Below are positions 1 through 7,796 of a DNA stretch of 8,697 bases, in pieces. The translations under genes were made by a program, and so were the position numbers. The stretch covers positions 1 through 8,697 of the forward strand of contig JBFJVB010000146.1 in NCBI GenBank assembly GCA_041624435.1, read 5' to 3'. Below the pieces are notes generated by a model. It saw only the letters and a program-made list of their open reading frames with translations, made no database searches and was not told the DNA's origin. Each line of letters starts with the position of its first letter. The first letter of the stretch is position 1. This DNA comes from Oceanococcus sp041624435. Lineage in GTDB: Bacteria > Pseudomonadota > Gammaproteobacteria > Nevskiales > Oceanococcaceae.

Positions 1-345
1 ATCACCACCAGCAAGTTCGTGCAGACGCCCCATGGCGTGTATTCACTCAAGACCTTCTTCCCCAGTCAGCTGGTCGCCGCCGACGGAGTCGCGGCTTCGG
101 GTGCCGGGGTCAAGGCGATGATCCAGAAGCTGGTCGCCCATGAGCTGCCCGAGCAGCCCCTGCGCGATGTGGATCTGGCAGCGATTCTGGCCAGGCGCGG
201 CGTCAAGATCGCGCGCCGAACCATCGCCAAATACCGCGAGTCGCTGGGGATTCTGTCCTCCAAGGAGCGGCTGGAGCAATACCGGATTCAAACCGTAATG
301 CAACGGCAAATCCACAACCCTGCATTGGCCAGGCTGGCCAGTTAG
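1..345 (+). CDS. rpoN: RNA polymerase sigma-54 factor, C-terminal part (5' end outside window)
   Basis: This is the DNA-binding end of sigma-54, the sigma factor that recognises -24/-12 promoters and needs an AAA+ activator to open DNA. The reading frame is open from base 1, so only the last 114 residues are seen. The RpoN box, ARRTIAKYRE, is encoded at 211-240 and is the diagnostic -24 recognition motif. Upstream, the segment around QTPHGVYSLKTFF matches the conserved start of the sigma-54 DNA-binding domain. After the RpoN box the protein runs on for 34 residues; Escherichia coli RpoN, as I recall it, ends about 14 residues after the box, so this one has a C-terminal extension of roughly 20 residues. 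Its place directly before vemR (20 nt gap) and fleQ suggests a flagellum-linked sigma-54 such as rpoN2 of Xanthomonas. Whether the genome has a second rpoN cannot be seen here. The family call is very secure; the paralogue assignment is inference. Confidence 0.95.
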   Translation: MTTSKFVQTPHGVYSLKTFFPSQLVAADGVAASGAGVKAMIQKLVAHELPEQPLRDVDLAAILARRGVKIARRTIAKYRESLGILSSKERLEQYRIQTVMQRQIHNPALARLAS

Positions 346-365
346 GCATCGGACGGGAGCCCGAG

Positions 366-738
366 ATGAATGAGATAAGAACGGTTGTGGTTGATGACCA
401 CGTGGATTTTCGCCGCCTGGCGCAAGCCCTGCTGAATGAAATCCAGGGAGTCGAACTGATCGGATTGGGTTGTGATGGTGAGGAGGCCATCCATTTGAGC
501 GAGCAGCTCCGGCCGGATCTGCTGCTGATGGATCTGTCCATGCCCCGCATGGGCGGGATTCAGGCCACCCGCCTGATCAAGGCCCAGGACAAGGCGCCGC
601 TGATTGCCATCGTGAGCATCTACGACGATAACGAACATCGCGCGCATGCCGCTCGCGCTGGCGCCGATGCCTTCATCAACAAAGCCGATTTTCTGGGTTC
701 CGTTGCGCGTTTGATCGACAATCTGCGGGAGGGTGGGC

Positions 739-767
<29 letters not shown>
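366..767 (+). CDS. vemR: Single-domain (CheY-like) response regulator, VemR-type
   Basis: A stand-alone receiver domain of 133 residues with no output domain. The phosphorylation machinery is complete: acidic pair D10-D11, phospho-acceptor D56 in LLLMDLSMP, the switch S84 in IAIVS, and the conserved lysine K106 in FINKADF. It therefore should be phosphorylated by a histidine kinase or small phosphodonor and signal through protein contacts. The start ATG has GGGAG at 355-359 with a 6 nt spacer, and rpoN ends only 20 nt upstream, so co-transcription is likely. The 3' end overlaps the fleQ start by 29 nt. In Xanthomonas, VemR lies between rpoN2 and fleQ and affects motility, exopolysaccharide and virulence through FleQ; the same order here is the reason for the symbol. 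No fleS/fleR kinase-regulator pair is found in the cluster. A generic CheY/FixJ-type receiver is the alternative, but context favours VemR. Confidence 0.85.
728..733 (+). promoter_or_regulatory. Ribosome binding site that sets the fleQ start
   Basis: GGAGGG lies 5 nt before ATG 739, inside the end of vemR. The longer possible start, GTG 733, would place this Shine-Dalgarno sequence inside its own start codon and has no other good site, so ATG 739 is preferred. Confidence 0.7.
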
Positions 768-2133
<1,366 letters not shown>

Positions 2134-2163
2134 ACGCCTCTGCCAATTTTTCCCGCCCCTTCG

Positions 2164-2179
2164 CGGCATGAATATTGCT
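2164..2179 (+). promoter_or_regulatory. Sigma-54 (-24/-12) promoter of the fliE operon
   Basis: CGGCATG-AATA-TTGCT matches the sigma-54 consensus TGGCACG-N4-TTGCW at 14 positions, counting the four free ones. The invariant GG (2165-2166) and GC (2177-2178) are separated by exactly 10 bases. Initiation would fall about 12 bases past the GC, near 2190, giving a leader of about 70 nt before the fliE start. It sits between the fleQ terminator and fliE, and the window encodes both the sigma factor and its activator, so a FleQ/sigma-54 promoter is expected at this place. I did not find a clear FleQ binding site by eye. Confidence 0.8.
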
Positions 2180-2209
2180 CCTGCCCGAATAACGTCAATC
2201 CGGTAGGCC

Positions 2210-2242
2210 GCAGGCCGGCGAGCGCTAGGCCGCGGTGCCTGC
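2210..2242 (+). promoter_or_regulatory. Possible stem-loop in the fliE leader, just before the ribosome binding site
   Basis: GCAGGC (2210-2215) pairs with GCCTGC (2237-2242), and CGGC (2216-2219) with GCCG (2229-2232). This leaves a 9-base loop and a one-sided bulge at 2233-2236. The structure would lie within the mRNA made from the sigma-54 promoter, 7 bases before the GGGAAG ribosome binding site (2250-2255). The same stretch holds a direct repeat TAGGCCGC at 2204-2211 and 2226-2233, 22 bases apart. No T-tract follows, so it is not a terminator. A role in mRNA stability, translation or protein binding is possible but unproven. Confidence 0.3.
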
Positions 2243-2260
2243 CAAAGATGGGAAGTAAGC

Positions 2261-2590
2261 ATGGATACCAGCACAGTCAACAGCGTTCTCAGTCAGATCC
2301 GGCAGCTCCAGGGTCAGCATTTTCGACCCGAGCAGAGCCAGGGTGCAGGCAGCGCGGCGGCGCCCAGTGCTCAGTTCGGCGAGCTGTTGAAGGACGCCAT
2401 GCAGGAGGTCTCCTCAACCCAGCAGCAGGCCGCCGCGGTCAGCAGCGCTTTCGCTCGTGGCGAAGCCAATGTCGAACTGGCCGATGTGATGCTCTCGCTG
2501 AACAAGGCTCAGGTGTCCTTCAAGGCCATGGCCGAGGTCCGCAACCGCCTGGTGTCGAGCTATCAAGACATCATGAACATGCCGATCTAG
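2261..2590 (+). CDS. fliE: Flagellar hook-basal body protein FliE
   Basis: FliE is the small adaptor that joins the MS ring (FliF) to the proximal rod (FlgB) and is an early export substrate. The protein has 109 residues, the usual length. The first 35 or so residues are Gln/Ala/Ser-rich and variable. The C-terminal half carries the family pattern: FGELLKDAMQEVSSTQQQA, then ELADVMLSLNKAQVSFKAMAEVRN, then the terminal helix ending in YQDIMNMPI. There is no signal peptide, as expected for a type III substrate. GGGAAG (2250-2255) lies 5 nt before the ATG. It is the first gene of the fliE-K block, downstream of the sigma-54 promoter at 2164-2179. The gap of 85 nt to fliF is the widest inside the block. 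The identification is secure. Confidence 0.96.
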   Translation: MDTSTVNSVLSQIRQLQGQHFRPEQSQGAGSAAAPSAQFGELLKDAMQEVSSTQQQAAAVSSAFARGEANVELADVMLSLNKAQVSFKAMAEVRNRLVSSYQDIMNMPI

Positions 2591-2604
2591 GTGGCGGATC
2601 AAGG

Positions 2605-2679
2605 ATGACGACGCGTGCGCATTCCGATCACGGCAGGCGGGGCCATAGCACTGGGATGTCCGGCGATGAGCGCTCATGA
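2605..2679 (+). CDS. Possible 24-codon ORF coupled to fliF (hypothetical)
   Basis: In the fliE-fliF gap an ATG at 2605 opens a 24-codon frame whose TGA (2677-2679) overlaps the fliF ATG (2676-2678) as ATGA. The predicted peptide is basic and His/Ser/Arg-rich (begins MTTRAHSDHGRRGH), has no recognisable domain and no membrane segment. A purine-rich GGTGGCGG (2591-2598) lies 6 nt before its ATG. fliF itself has no good Shine-Dalgarno sequence, so ribosomes ending this frame could re-initiate at fliF. The same frame stays open back to 2248 through fliE, so an open frame is partly expected in GC-rich DNA. I treat this as a candidate, not an established gene. Confidence 0.25.
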   Translation: MTTRAHSDHGRRGHSTGMSGDERS

Positions 2680-4286
2680 GTGAGCTCGAACCGGCAGCGG
2701 CAGGCCCGGGGCGGGTCGCCAGCGGCATGCAGAATTTCAATCTGGCCGAGTTTCTGGGTAGCCCCGGCGTGCGGCAGCTGGCGGCGCTTTTCGGCGTCGC
2801 GGTCGCGGTTGCGGTTGGCGTTACCGTTTTCATGTGGTCGCAAAAGCCCGGCATGCAGACCTTGTACGCCGGACTGTCCGATCGGGACAGCGCCGAGGTC
2901 GTCGAGGCGCTGCGTCAGGCCGAGATACCCTTCAAGCAGGACGCCGGCACCGGTGCGGTGCAGGTCGCCGCCGAGCAGCTCCATGAGGCGCGGATGAAAC
3001 TTGCCGGGCAAGGGCTGCCACGCAGCGCTGGCGGCGGGTTTGAGATGATTCGCGAAGAGCAGGGGATCGGAGTCAGTCAGTTCCTCGAACAGGCGCGCTA
3101 TCAGCACGCTCTGGAAACCGAGCTGGCGCGGACGATCAGTCAGCTGCAGTCGGTCCGCAATGCCCGGGTGCATCTGGCGATCCCCAAGCGCAGTGCATTC
3201 GCGCGCAACCAGCAGTCGGCAACGGCTTCGGTCCTGGTGGCCTTGTATCCCGGGCGGCGTCTGGAAGGTGGGCAGGTGGACGCCATCGTGCATCTGGTCG
3301 CTTCGAGCATTCCGCATCTGCTGGCCAGCGCGGTCAGCGTGGTGGATGAATCGGGCAGGCTGCTCAGCCGGCATGACGAAAACGGCCTGGGTTTGAGCGC
3401 GAATCAGCTGAACTACCGCAGCCAGCTGGAACAGAATTATCGTTCGCGGATCGAGCAACTGTTGTTGCCCGTCATGGGGCCGGGCCACATCAGTGTGCAG
3501 GTCAGCGTGGATCTGGATTTCAGCCAGGTGGAAGAAACCCGGGAAAGCTACGCCCCGGACAAGACCGCGCTGCGCAGTGAACAATTTTCCGAAAACCGGG
3601 AGGTGGAGCAGGCGGCTTCCGGCGTGCCCGGGGCCTTGTCGAACCGGGTTCCCGGTGAGGCGGGGGGCAACGCCGCGGCGCAGCCGGCCAGCAGCCGTCA
3701 GGGCACGCGGAATTTCGAAATTGATCGCACCGTCAGTCACACCCGTAGCCAGCCTGGGCGCATTCGCCGGATCAGCGCCGCGGTGCTCATTGATGACCTG
3801 CCTGTGGCGGCGGGCGAGGACGCCAGCGCCGACGCGGCGGTTGATCAGGCCCAGCTCGCGAAAATCGAAGCCCTGGTCAAGGACGCGATGGGTTTTGAAG
3901 CCTCGCGCGGCGACACGGTCAGTGTGCAGAGCATCAGTTTCGTCACTCCCGAAATCGTCGATGCCCTGGACGTACCGCTCTGGGAACAACCGCTGGCACG
4001 GGAGATCGGGCGGCAATTGCTGGGTGCGCTGCTGCTATTGATCGTGGCTTTTCTGGTCTTGCGACCGGCGCTTAAATCCGCCCTCAAGCCACCGTTGCAG
4101 GTGTCGACGCTGCCGCCCACACCCTTGGGCGGGCGGGTGGAAACCGTTGGGGAGGTGGCGGAAGCGGCCGCACCCATGCCACCAGTGGCGGGCCTGGACA
4201 GCAAGCTCAAGGTCGCGCGTGATGCCGCCAAGGAAGATCCCAAACGGGTCGCGCAACTGATGAAACAGTGGGTCGGCGATGACTGA
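2676..4286 (+). CDS. fliF: Flagellar MS-ring protein FliF
   Basis: FliF forms the MS ring in the inner membrane, the base on which rotor, rod and export gate are built. The protein has 536 residues, typical of the family. Features in order: a short cytoplasmic N-terminus; transmembrane segment 1 (about 35-54, LAALFGVAVAVAVGVTVFMW); the YscJ/FliF ring-building domains with TLYAGLSDRD, GGGFEMIREEQGIGVSQFLEQARYQ split over the RBM1/RBM2 region, and VHLAIPKRSAF; a Ser/Ala/Gly-rich periplasmic loop; transmembrane segment 2 (about 448-462, LLGALLLLIVAFLVL); and a cytoplasmic tail ending KEDPKRVAQLMKQWVGDD, the FliG-binding motif. An in-frame TGA at 2667-2669 rules out a longer N-terminus, so ATG 2676 is the first possible ATG; M18 (2727) is an alternative. 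The ribosome site is weak. The end overlaps fliG by 8 nt, fitting fixed FliF:FliG stoichiometry. Confidence 0.97.
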   Translation: MSELEPAAAGPGRVASGMQNFNLAEFLGSPGVRQLAALFGVAVAVAVGVTVFMWSQKPGMQTLYAGLSDRDSAEVVEALRQAEIPFKQDAGTGAVQVAAEQLHEARMKLAGQGLPRSAGGGFEMIREEQGIGVSQFLEQARYQHALETELARTISQLQSVRNARVHLAIPKRSAFARNQQSATASVLVALYPGRRLEGGQVDAIVHLVASSIPHLLASAVSVVDESGRLLSRHDENGLGLSANQLNYRSQLEQNYRSRIEQLLLPVMGPGHISVQVSVDLDFSQVEETRESYAPDKTALRSEQFSENREVEQAASGVPGALSNRVPGEAGGNAAAQPASSRQGTRNFEIDRTVSHTRSQPGRIRRISAAVLIDDLPVAAGEDASADAAVDQAQLAKIEALVKDAMGFEASRGDTVSVQSISFVTPEIVDALDVPLWEQPLAREIGRQLLGALLLLIVAFLVLRPALKSALKPPLQVSTLPPTPLGGRVETVGEVAEAAAPMPPVAGLDSKLKVARDAAKEDPKRVAQLMKQWVGDD

Positions 4287-5286
4287 GCCCGTGGATGACA
4301 TCGCGGGCAATGAGCGCGCCGCCATTCTGCTGATGTCGCTGGGCGAAGAATCAGCGGCTGACGTGCTCAAGCATATGGGTGCCAAGTCGGTGCAGAAGGT
4401 TGGCAGTGCCATGGCTGCGCTGCGCAACGTGCCGCGCGAGCGCATGGAGCTGGTGATCGACAGCTTCGTCTCGGCCCTGGATTCACAGACCTCGCTGGGG
4501 ATCGGCGGGGATGAATACGTCCGGAATGTGCTGGTTTCCGCCCTGGGCGAAGACAAGGGCGGCAGCCTGATCGATCGGATCCTGGTCGGGCGCAACAGCA
4601 AGGGTCTGGAAGCGCTGAAGTGGATGGAAACGCGGTCGGTCGCCGAACTGATCCGGCAGGAGCACCCACAGATCATCGCGATCGTTCTGGCCTATCTGGA
4701 CGCGGATCAGTCGGCAGCCATTCTGAGCCTTCTGCCCGAGAGCCTGCGGGTCGACGTCACCATGCGCATCGCCAGCCTGGACGGGATTCAGCCCGCGGCA
4801 CTGAAAGAGCTGGATGACATCATGGAGCGGCAGTTTTCCGGCTCCGAAAATCTCAAGTCTTCGAATGTCGGCGGAGTGAAAGTCGCGGCGGCGATACTCA
4901 ATACCATGGACGCCCAGGCCGAGCAGCAGCTGATGGAGTTGCTGCGCGAACGCGATGAGGCCCTGGGCCAGCAGATCGAAGATCTGATGTTCGTGTTCGA
5001 CAATCTCAGCGATGTCGATGATCGTTCGCTGCAGCGCTTGCTGCGCGAAGTGCAGAACGATCAGCTGGTCCTGGCCTTGAAGGGGGCGAGCAAGCAGGTC
5101 AAGGAACGGATTCTGACGAACATGTCGCAGCGCGCGGCGGAAATGTTGCAGGACGATCTTGAAGCGGCCGGTCCGGCCAAGGTGTCGGATGTGGACGCGG
5201 CGCAGAAAGAGATTCTGGCGGTGGCGCGAAAACTCGCTGACGACGGGGAAATCAGCCTGGGTGGCCAAAGCGAAGAGATGCTATGA
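4279..5286 (+). CDS. fliG: Flagellar motor switch protein FliG
   Basis: FliG sits on the cytoplasmic face of the MS ring, takes torque from the stator and, with FliM and FliN, sets the direction of rotation. The protein has 335 residues, the normal size. The N-terminal domain (about 1-100) binds FliF. The middle domain carries the FliM-binding EHPQ motif (128-131, in RQEHPQIIAIVLAYL). The C-terminal domain has the torque helix NMSQRAAEMLQDDL, with R285, D292 and D293 matching the charged residues that face MotA in E. coli (R281, D288, D289) and K301 near the position of R297. The ATG overlaps the fliF end by 8 nt and only a weak GTGGG precedes it, so translation is probably coupled. It overlaps fliH by 4 nt (ATGA). 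All key residues are intact, so a functional protein is expected. Confidence 0.97.
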   Translation: MTEPVDDIAGNERAAILLMSLGEESAADVLKHMGAKSVQKVGSAMAALRNVPRERMELVIDSFVSALDSQTSLGIGGDEYVRNVLVSALGEDKGGSLIDRILVGRNSKGLEALKWMETRSVAELIRQEHPQIIAIVLAYLDADQSAAILSLLPESLRVDVTMRIASLDGIQPAALKELDDIMERQFSGSENLKSSNVGGVKVAAAILNTMDAQAEQQLMELLRERDEALGQQIEDLMFVFDNLSDVDDRSLQRLLREVQNDQLVLALKGASKQVKERILTNMSQRAAEMLQDDLEAAGPAKVSDVDAAQKEILAVARKLADDGEISLGGQSEEML

Positions 5287-5903
5287 GCACCGGCGAGGAC
5301 TCACGGGTCTGGCATGACCTGGAGGGCGCCAAGGCCTGGGCGATGCCGGAACTGGATGCGGCGCCACGTTCCAAGCCGCAACAGGCCAAGGACACCGCAC
5401 CACCGACCGCGGCCGAACTCAGTGCCCTCCAGCAGCGCGCCTTTGCTGAAGCGCATGCCGAAGGGTATGCCGCAGGCCTGGCCGCGGGTGAACAGGCAAC
5501 CCAGGCGGCCGTTGAGCGGCTGCAGACAATTGCCGCAGGCCTGGCCAAGCCGTTGGACGAGCTGGATCGCGATCTGGAATACAGCCTGAGCAATCTGGCC
5601 TTGATTCTGGCGCGCCGCATCGTCGGTCGGGCGGTGCGGGAAGACCCGGAATCCCTGCATTCTCTGGTGACTCAGGCGGTGGAGATTCTCGGTCGGGACA
5701 TTGAATCCCGGGTGGATATCTATCTGCACCCGGAAGATCTGCAGTTGCTGAACGAGCACATGGCGATTGATCCGAACTGGAAACTGCACCCTGACGAGGA
5801 GTTGCAGGCCGGCGACGTGCGGGTCAAGCGGGGCCTGGCCGAAGTCGACGGCCGTTTGCAGCAACGCCTTGATCGCCTGGCGGCGGAGATGCTCAATGGC
5901 TGA
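5283..5903 (+). CDS. fliH: Flagellar export apparatus regulator FliH
   Basis: FliH is the peripheral-stalk-like partner that binds the FliI ATPase as a dimer and brings it to the export gate and C ring. The protein has 206 residues. N-terminal tryptophans W10 and W19 (VWHDLEGAKAWAMPEL) are of the sort that contact FlhA and FliN in Salmonella FliH. A helical repeat of small residues follows: A53xxxA57xxxG61xxxG65xxxG69, the GxxxG-type helix packing typical of FliH. The second half (LALILARRIVGRAVREDPESL... and VDIYLHPEDLQLL) matches the FliH/HrpE/YscL C-terminal domain. The start overlaps the fliG stop as ATGA, with GAAGAG a few bases upstream, and the end overlaps fliI by 8 nt. Sequence identity in this family is low, but motif, length and position agree. 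Confidence 0.93.
   Translation: MSTGEDSRVWHDLEGAKAWAMPELDAAPRSKPQQAKDTAPPTAAELSALQQRAFAEAHAEGYAAGLAAGEQATQAAVERLQTIAAGLAKPLDELDRDLEYSLSNLALILARRIVGRAVREDPESLHSLVTQAVEILGRDIESRVDIYLHPEDLQLLNEHMAIDPNWKLHPDEELQAGDVRVKRGLAEVDGRLQQRLDRLAAEMLNG
5885..5888 (+). promoter_or_regulatory. Ribosome binding site that sets the fliI start
   Basis: GGAG lies 7 nt before ATG 5896, within the end of fliH. The frame is open further upstream (to 5767), but that part translates as Arg/Cys/Trp-rich out-of-frame fliH sequence with no FliI likeness, so ATG 5896 is the real start. Confidence 0.65.
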
Positions 5904-7284
5904 TGCCGCCAGCGCGCGCGATAATTTTCGTGCGGCCCGCCAGCTGCAGTTGGCGGATCGTCTGGCCGCGCGTTGTGCCCGGACCGGGGTGTCCTCCGGC
6001 CTGGTGGTCTCGGGCAGTTTGCGGCGCGTGATTGGCCTCACCCTGGTCGCCGAGGGCTGTCATGCGGAAATCGGCACGCGTTGTCGTATCGAGCATGAGG
6101 ATGGTCCGGGAATTGAAGCCGAAGTCGTGGGCTTCTCCGGCGACAAGCTCTACCTGATGCCAGCGGCGCAGCTGACCCATGTCCAGCCCAATGCCCGGGT
6201 CGTGCCGCTGGGACGTCAAGCCGAAGTGCCCCTGGGCAGCGCCGTGCTCGGGCGCGTTCTGGATGGCGAAGGCCACCCGATTGATGAGAAGGGCCGTTTG
6301 CGGCCCGAGCGCTACGGCCGTCTGCATGCCCCGCCCTTGAATCCCTTGAGTCGGGCGCCGGTCGAGCAGGTGCTGGATGTGGGTGTGCGCTCGATCAACA
6401 GTCTGCTCACCATCGGGCGCGGTCAGCGGATCGGCCTGTTCGCCGGCTCAGGCGTCGGCAAGAGCAATCTGTTGGGCATGATGACCCGCCACACCACCGC
6501 AGACGTGATTGTGGTCGGACTGATCGGCGAACGCGGCCGGGAAGTTCGGGATTTCGTGGTGAATACCCTGGGCGAAGCCGGGATGCGAAAAGCGGTGGTG
6601 ATCGCCAGTCCAGCGGATCAGTCGCCGCTGATGCGGCTGCGGGCGGCCTATCTGGCCACAGCGGTCGCTGAAGGTTTTCGCGACGAAGGCAAGAATGTGC
6701 TGCTGCTGATTGATTCCCTGACTCGATTTGCCCAGGCACAGCGGGAAATCGGCCTGGCGATCGGCGAGCCCCCCGCCACCCGTGGCTTCCCGCCGTCGGT
6801 TTTCACCAAAGTCCCACAACTGGTCGAGCGCGCGGGCAATGCCGAGCCGGGCAGTGGCACCATAACCGGCGTGTATACGGTTCTGGTTGAGGGTGATGAT
6901 ATGCAGGATCCGGTCGGGGATACGGCGCGCGCGATTCTGGATGGTCATATCGTGCTGACGCGGGATCTGGCCGATGCCGGGCTCTATCCGGCGATCGATA
7001 TCGAATCCTCGGTCAGTCGGGTCGCCAGAAATCTGCAGAGCCCGGACCAGCAGCGCGACGTGACGCGTTTCAAGGCCTTGTACTCCAGCTACCGACGAAA
7101 TCGGGACATGATCCAGCTCGGCGCCTACAGCCCGGGCTCGGATGCCCAGGTCGATCGAGCAATCAGCCTGTGGCCGCAGATGGAAGCCTACCTGCGTCAA
7201 GGTCTGGACGAACCCTGCCGCTTCAAACAGGCGGTGGAGCAGATGGCCGCGATCGTGAAAATGCCATCGCCCGCAGCGAGCTAG
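5896..7284 (+). CDS. fliI: Flagellum-specific ATP synthase-like export ATPase FliI
   Basis: FliI is the F1-beta-like hexameric ATPase that helps unload and unfold substrates at the flagellar type III export gate. From ATG 5896 it has 462 residues, the usual length. The N-terminal about 20 residues form the FliH-binding helix, then a beta-barrel domain (VSGSLRRVIGLTLVAEG...). The ATPase core has Walker A AGSGVGKS (183-190, K189), the catalytic glutamate E212 in GLIGERGREV, Walker B LLLIDSLTRFAQAQ (D273), and the family block GEPPATRGFPPSVF. The C-terminal helical domain contains LYSSYRRNRDMIQLGAY. It differs from true F1 beta subunits and matches type III ATPases (FliI/YscN); the flagellar neighbours decide for FliI. 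It overlaps fliH by 8 nt. The 3' side has an unusually long gap to fliJ, holding a sigma-54-like element. Confidence 0.97.
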   Translation: MADAASARDNFRAARQLQLADRLAARCARTGVSSGLVVSGSLRRVIGLTLVAEGCHAEIGTRCRIEHEDGPGIEAEVVGFSGDKLYLMPAAQLTHVQPNARVVPLGRQAEVPLGSAVLGRVLDGEGHPIDEKGRLRPERYGRLHAPPLNPLSRAPVEQVLDVGVRSINSLLTIGRGQRIGLFAGSGVGKSNLLGMMTRHTTADVIVVGLIGERGREVRDFVVNTLGEAGMRKAVVIASPADQSPLMRLRAAYLATAVAEGFRDEGKNVLLLIDSLTRFAQAQREIGLAIGEPPATRGFPPSVFTKVPQLVERAGNAEPGSGTITGVYTVLVEGDDMQDPVGDTARAILDGHIVLTRDLADAGLYPAIDIESSVSRVARNLQSPDQQRDVTRFKALYSSYRRNRDMIQLGAYSPGSDAQVDRAISLWPQMEAYLRQGLDEPCRFKQAVEQMAAIVKMPSPAAS

Positions 7285-7323
7285 CCGTCGCGCGGATGTC
7301 AGCAAGACAGATCACCTCAAGCA

Positions 7324-7339
7324 TTGCACGAAACTTGCA
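7324..7339 (+). promoter_or_regulatory. Sigma-54-like promoter between fliI and fliJ
   Basis: TTGCACG-AAAC-TTGCA matches TGGCACG-N4-TTGCW everywhere except one base: the first G of the -24 GG pair is T. The second G (7326) and the -12 GC (7337-7338) are kept at the right spacing. Initiation would fall near 7350. It lies in the only sizeable gap after fliF, just where the chain of overlapping genes breaks, so it could drive fliJ-fliK separately. The same bases form an inverted repeat (TTGCA 7324-7328, TGCAA 7336-7340), so a protein site or weak hairpin is an alternative reading. Confidence 0.5.
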
Positions 7340-7360
7340 AGGCTGTCGTAGCCCATGTTC

Positions 7361-7364
7361 AGGA
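7361..7364 (+). promoter_or_regulatory. Ribosome binding site that favours a TTG start for fliJ
   Basis: AGGA lies 8 nt before TTG 7373. The upstream ATG at 7355 has no purine-rich sequence in front of it and would have a leader of only about 5 nt if transcription starts near 7350. Confidence 0.45.
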
Positions 7365-7372
7365 ACGCAGTC

Positions 7373-7795
7373 TTGAAGCGCCCGATTGAACTCCACAGCA
7401 TGCTCCGGCATGCGGAATATCAGGAACAGCAGGAACAACTCCGCTGGCTCCGCGCCCATCGCCAGACCCAGCAAGCCCAGCAGCGGCTGGCCGAGCTGCA
7501 AGCCTATACGCGTGAATATCAGGCCTGCATTACGCAGGTCGGCAACGCTGGCGAACTGCTGAATCATCGCAACTTCGTGGACAAGCTGCAGCGGGCCGTG
7601 AAGCATCAGGGCCAGGTCTGTCAGCAGGCGCGCGATCAGGTCGCGGAGCGGCGGCAGTCCTGGCATGAGCAACAGAAGAATTTACGCGCCCTGGAGAACA
7701 TGCAGAAAACCCGTCGGCAGGCATTTGAAATGGAGCAAGCCCGGCTGGAACAGCGTGCCCTGGATGACCTGTCCCGCAAAGGCGCCGAGGTCTGA
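7373..7795 (+). CDS. fliJ: Flagellar export chaperone/stalk protein FliJ
   Basis: FliJ is a coiled-coil protein that fits into the FliI hexamer like the gamma stalk of F1, contacts FlhA, and recycles export chaperones. The protein has 140 residues from TTG 7373 (146 from ATG 7355), the family length. Almost the whole chain is charged, Gln/Arg/Glu-rich helix with two long coiled-coil arms: about residues 8-50 (LRHAEYQEQQEQLRWLRAHR...) and 75-135 (FVDKLQRAVKHQGQVCQQ...). The pattern YTREYQ followed by NHRNFVDKLQ corresponds to the hairpin turn region of Salmonella FliJ. The start is unsettled: TTG 7373 has AGGA 8 nt upstream and fits the sigma-54-like element; ATG 7355 lacks a ribosome site; ATG 7400 would trim the first helix. 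fliK begins one base after its stop. Low-complexity helix makes homology weak, but position is decisive. Confidence 0.88.
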   Translation: MKRPIELHSMLRHAEYQEQQEQLRWLRAHRQTQQAQQRLAELQAYTREYQACITQVGNAGELLNHRNFVDKLQRAVKHQGQVCQQARDQVAERRQSWHEQQKNLRALENMQKTRRQAFEMEQARLEQRALDDLSRKGAEV

Positions 7796-7796
7796 G

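Noticed and set aside
326..340. Hairpin TGGCCA-GGC-TGGCCA at the end of rpoN as a terminator
   Set aside because: The stem is 6 bp but no T-tract follows, and vemR begins 25 bases later with its own ribosome site, so transcription most likely continues.
2248..2679. 143-codon plus-strand frame through fliE
   Set aside because: Its body is an out-of-frame reading of fliE. Only its last 24 codons, in the fliE-fliF gap, are kept as a low-confidence candidate.
3992..4007. TGGCACG inside fliF as a sigma-54 promoter
   Set aside because: The -24 half is perfect but the -12 position reads ATCGG instead of TTGCW, without GC at the needed spacing.
2628..4016. Long minus-strand open frame (462 codons) opposite fliF
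   Set aside because: It mirrors the codon pattern of fliF in GC-rich DNA, has no recognisable domain, and overlaps a certain gene over its whole length. The same holds for the minus-strand frames opposite fleQ (742-1818), fliG (4483-5268), fliI (6448-7305) and fliK (7682-8269).
6853..6868. TGGCACC inside fliI as a sigma-54 promoter
   Set aside because: The -12 half is CCGGC, lacking the invariant GC at the correct distance.
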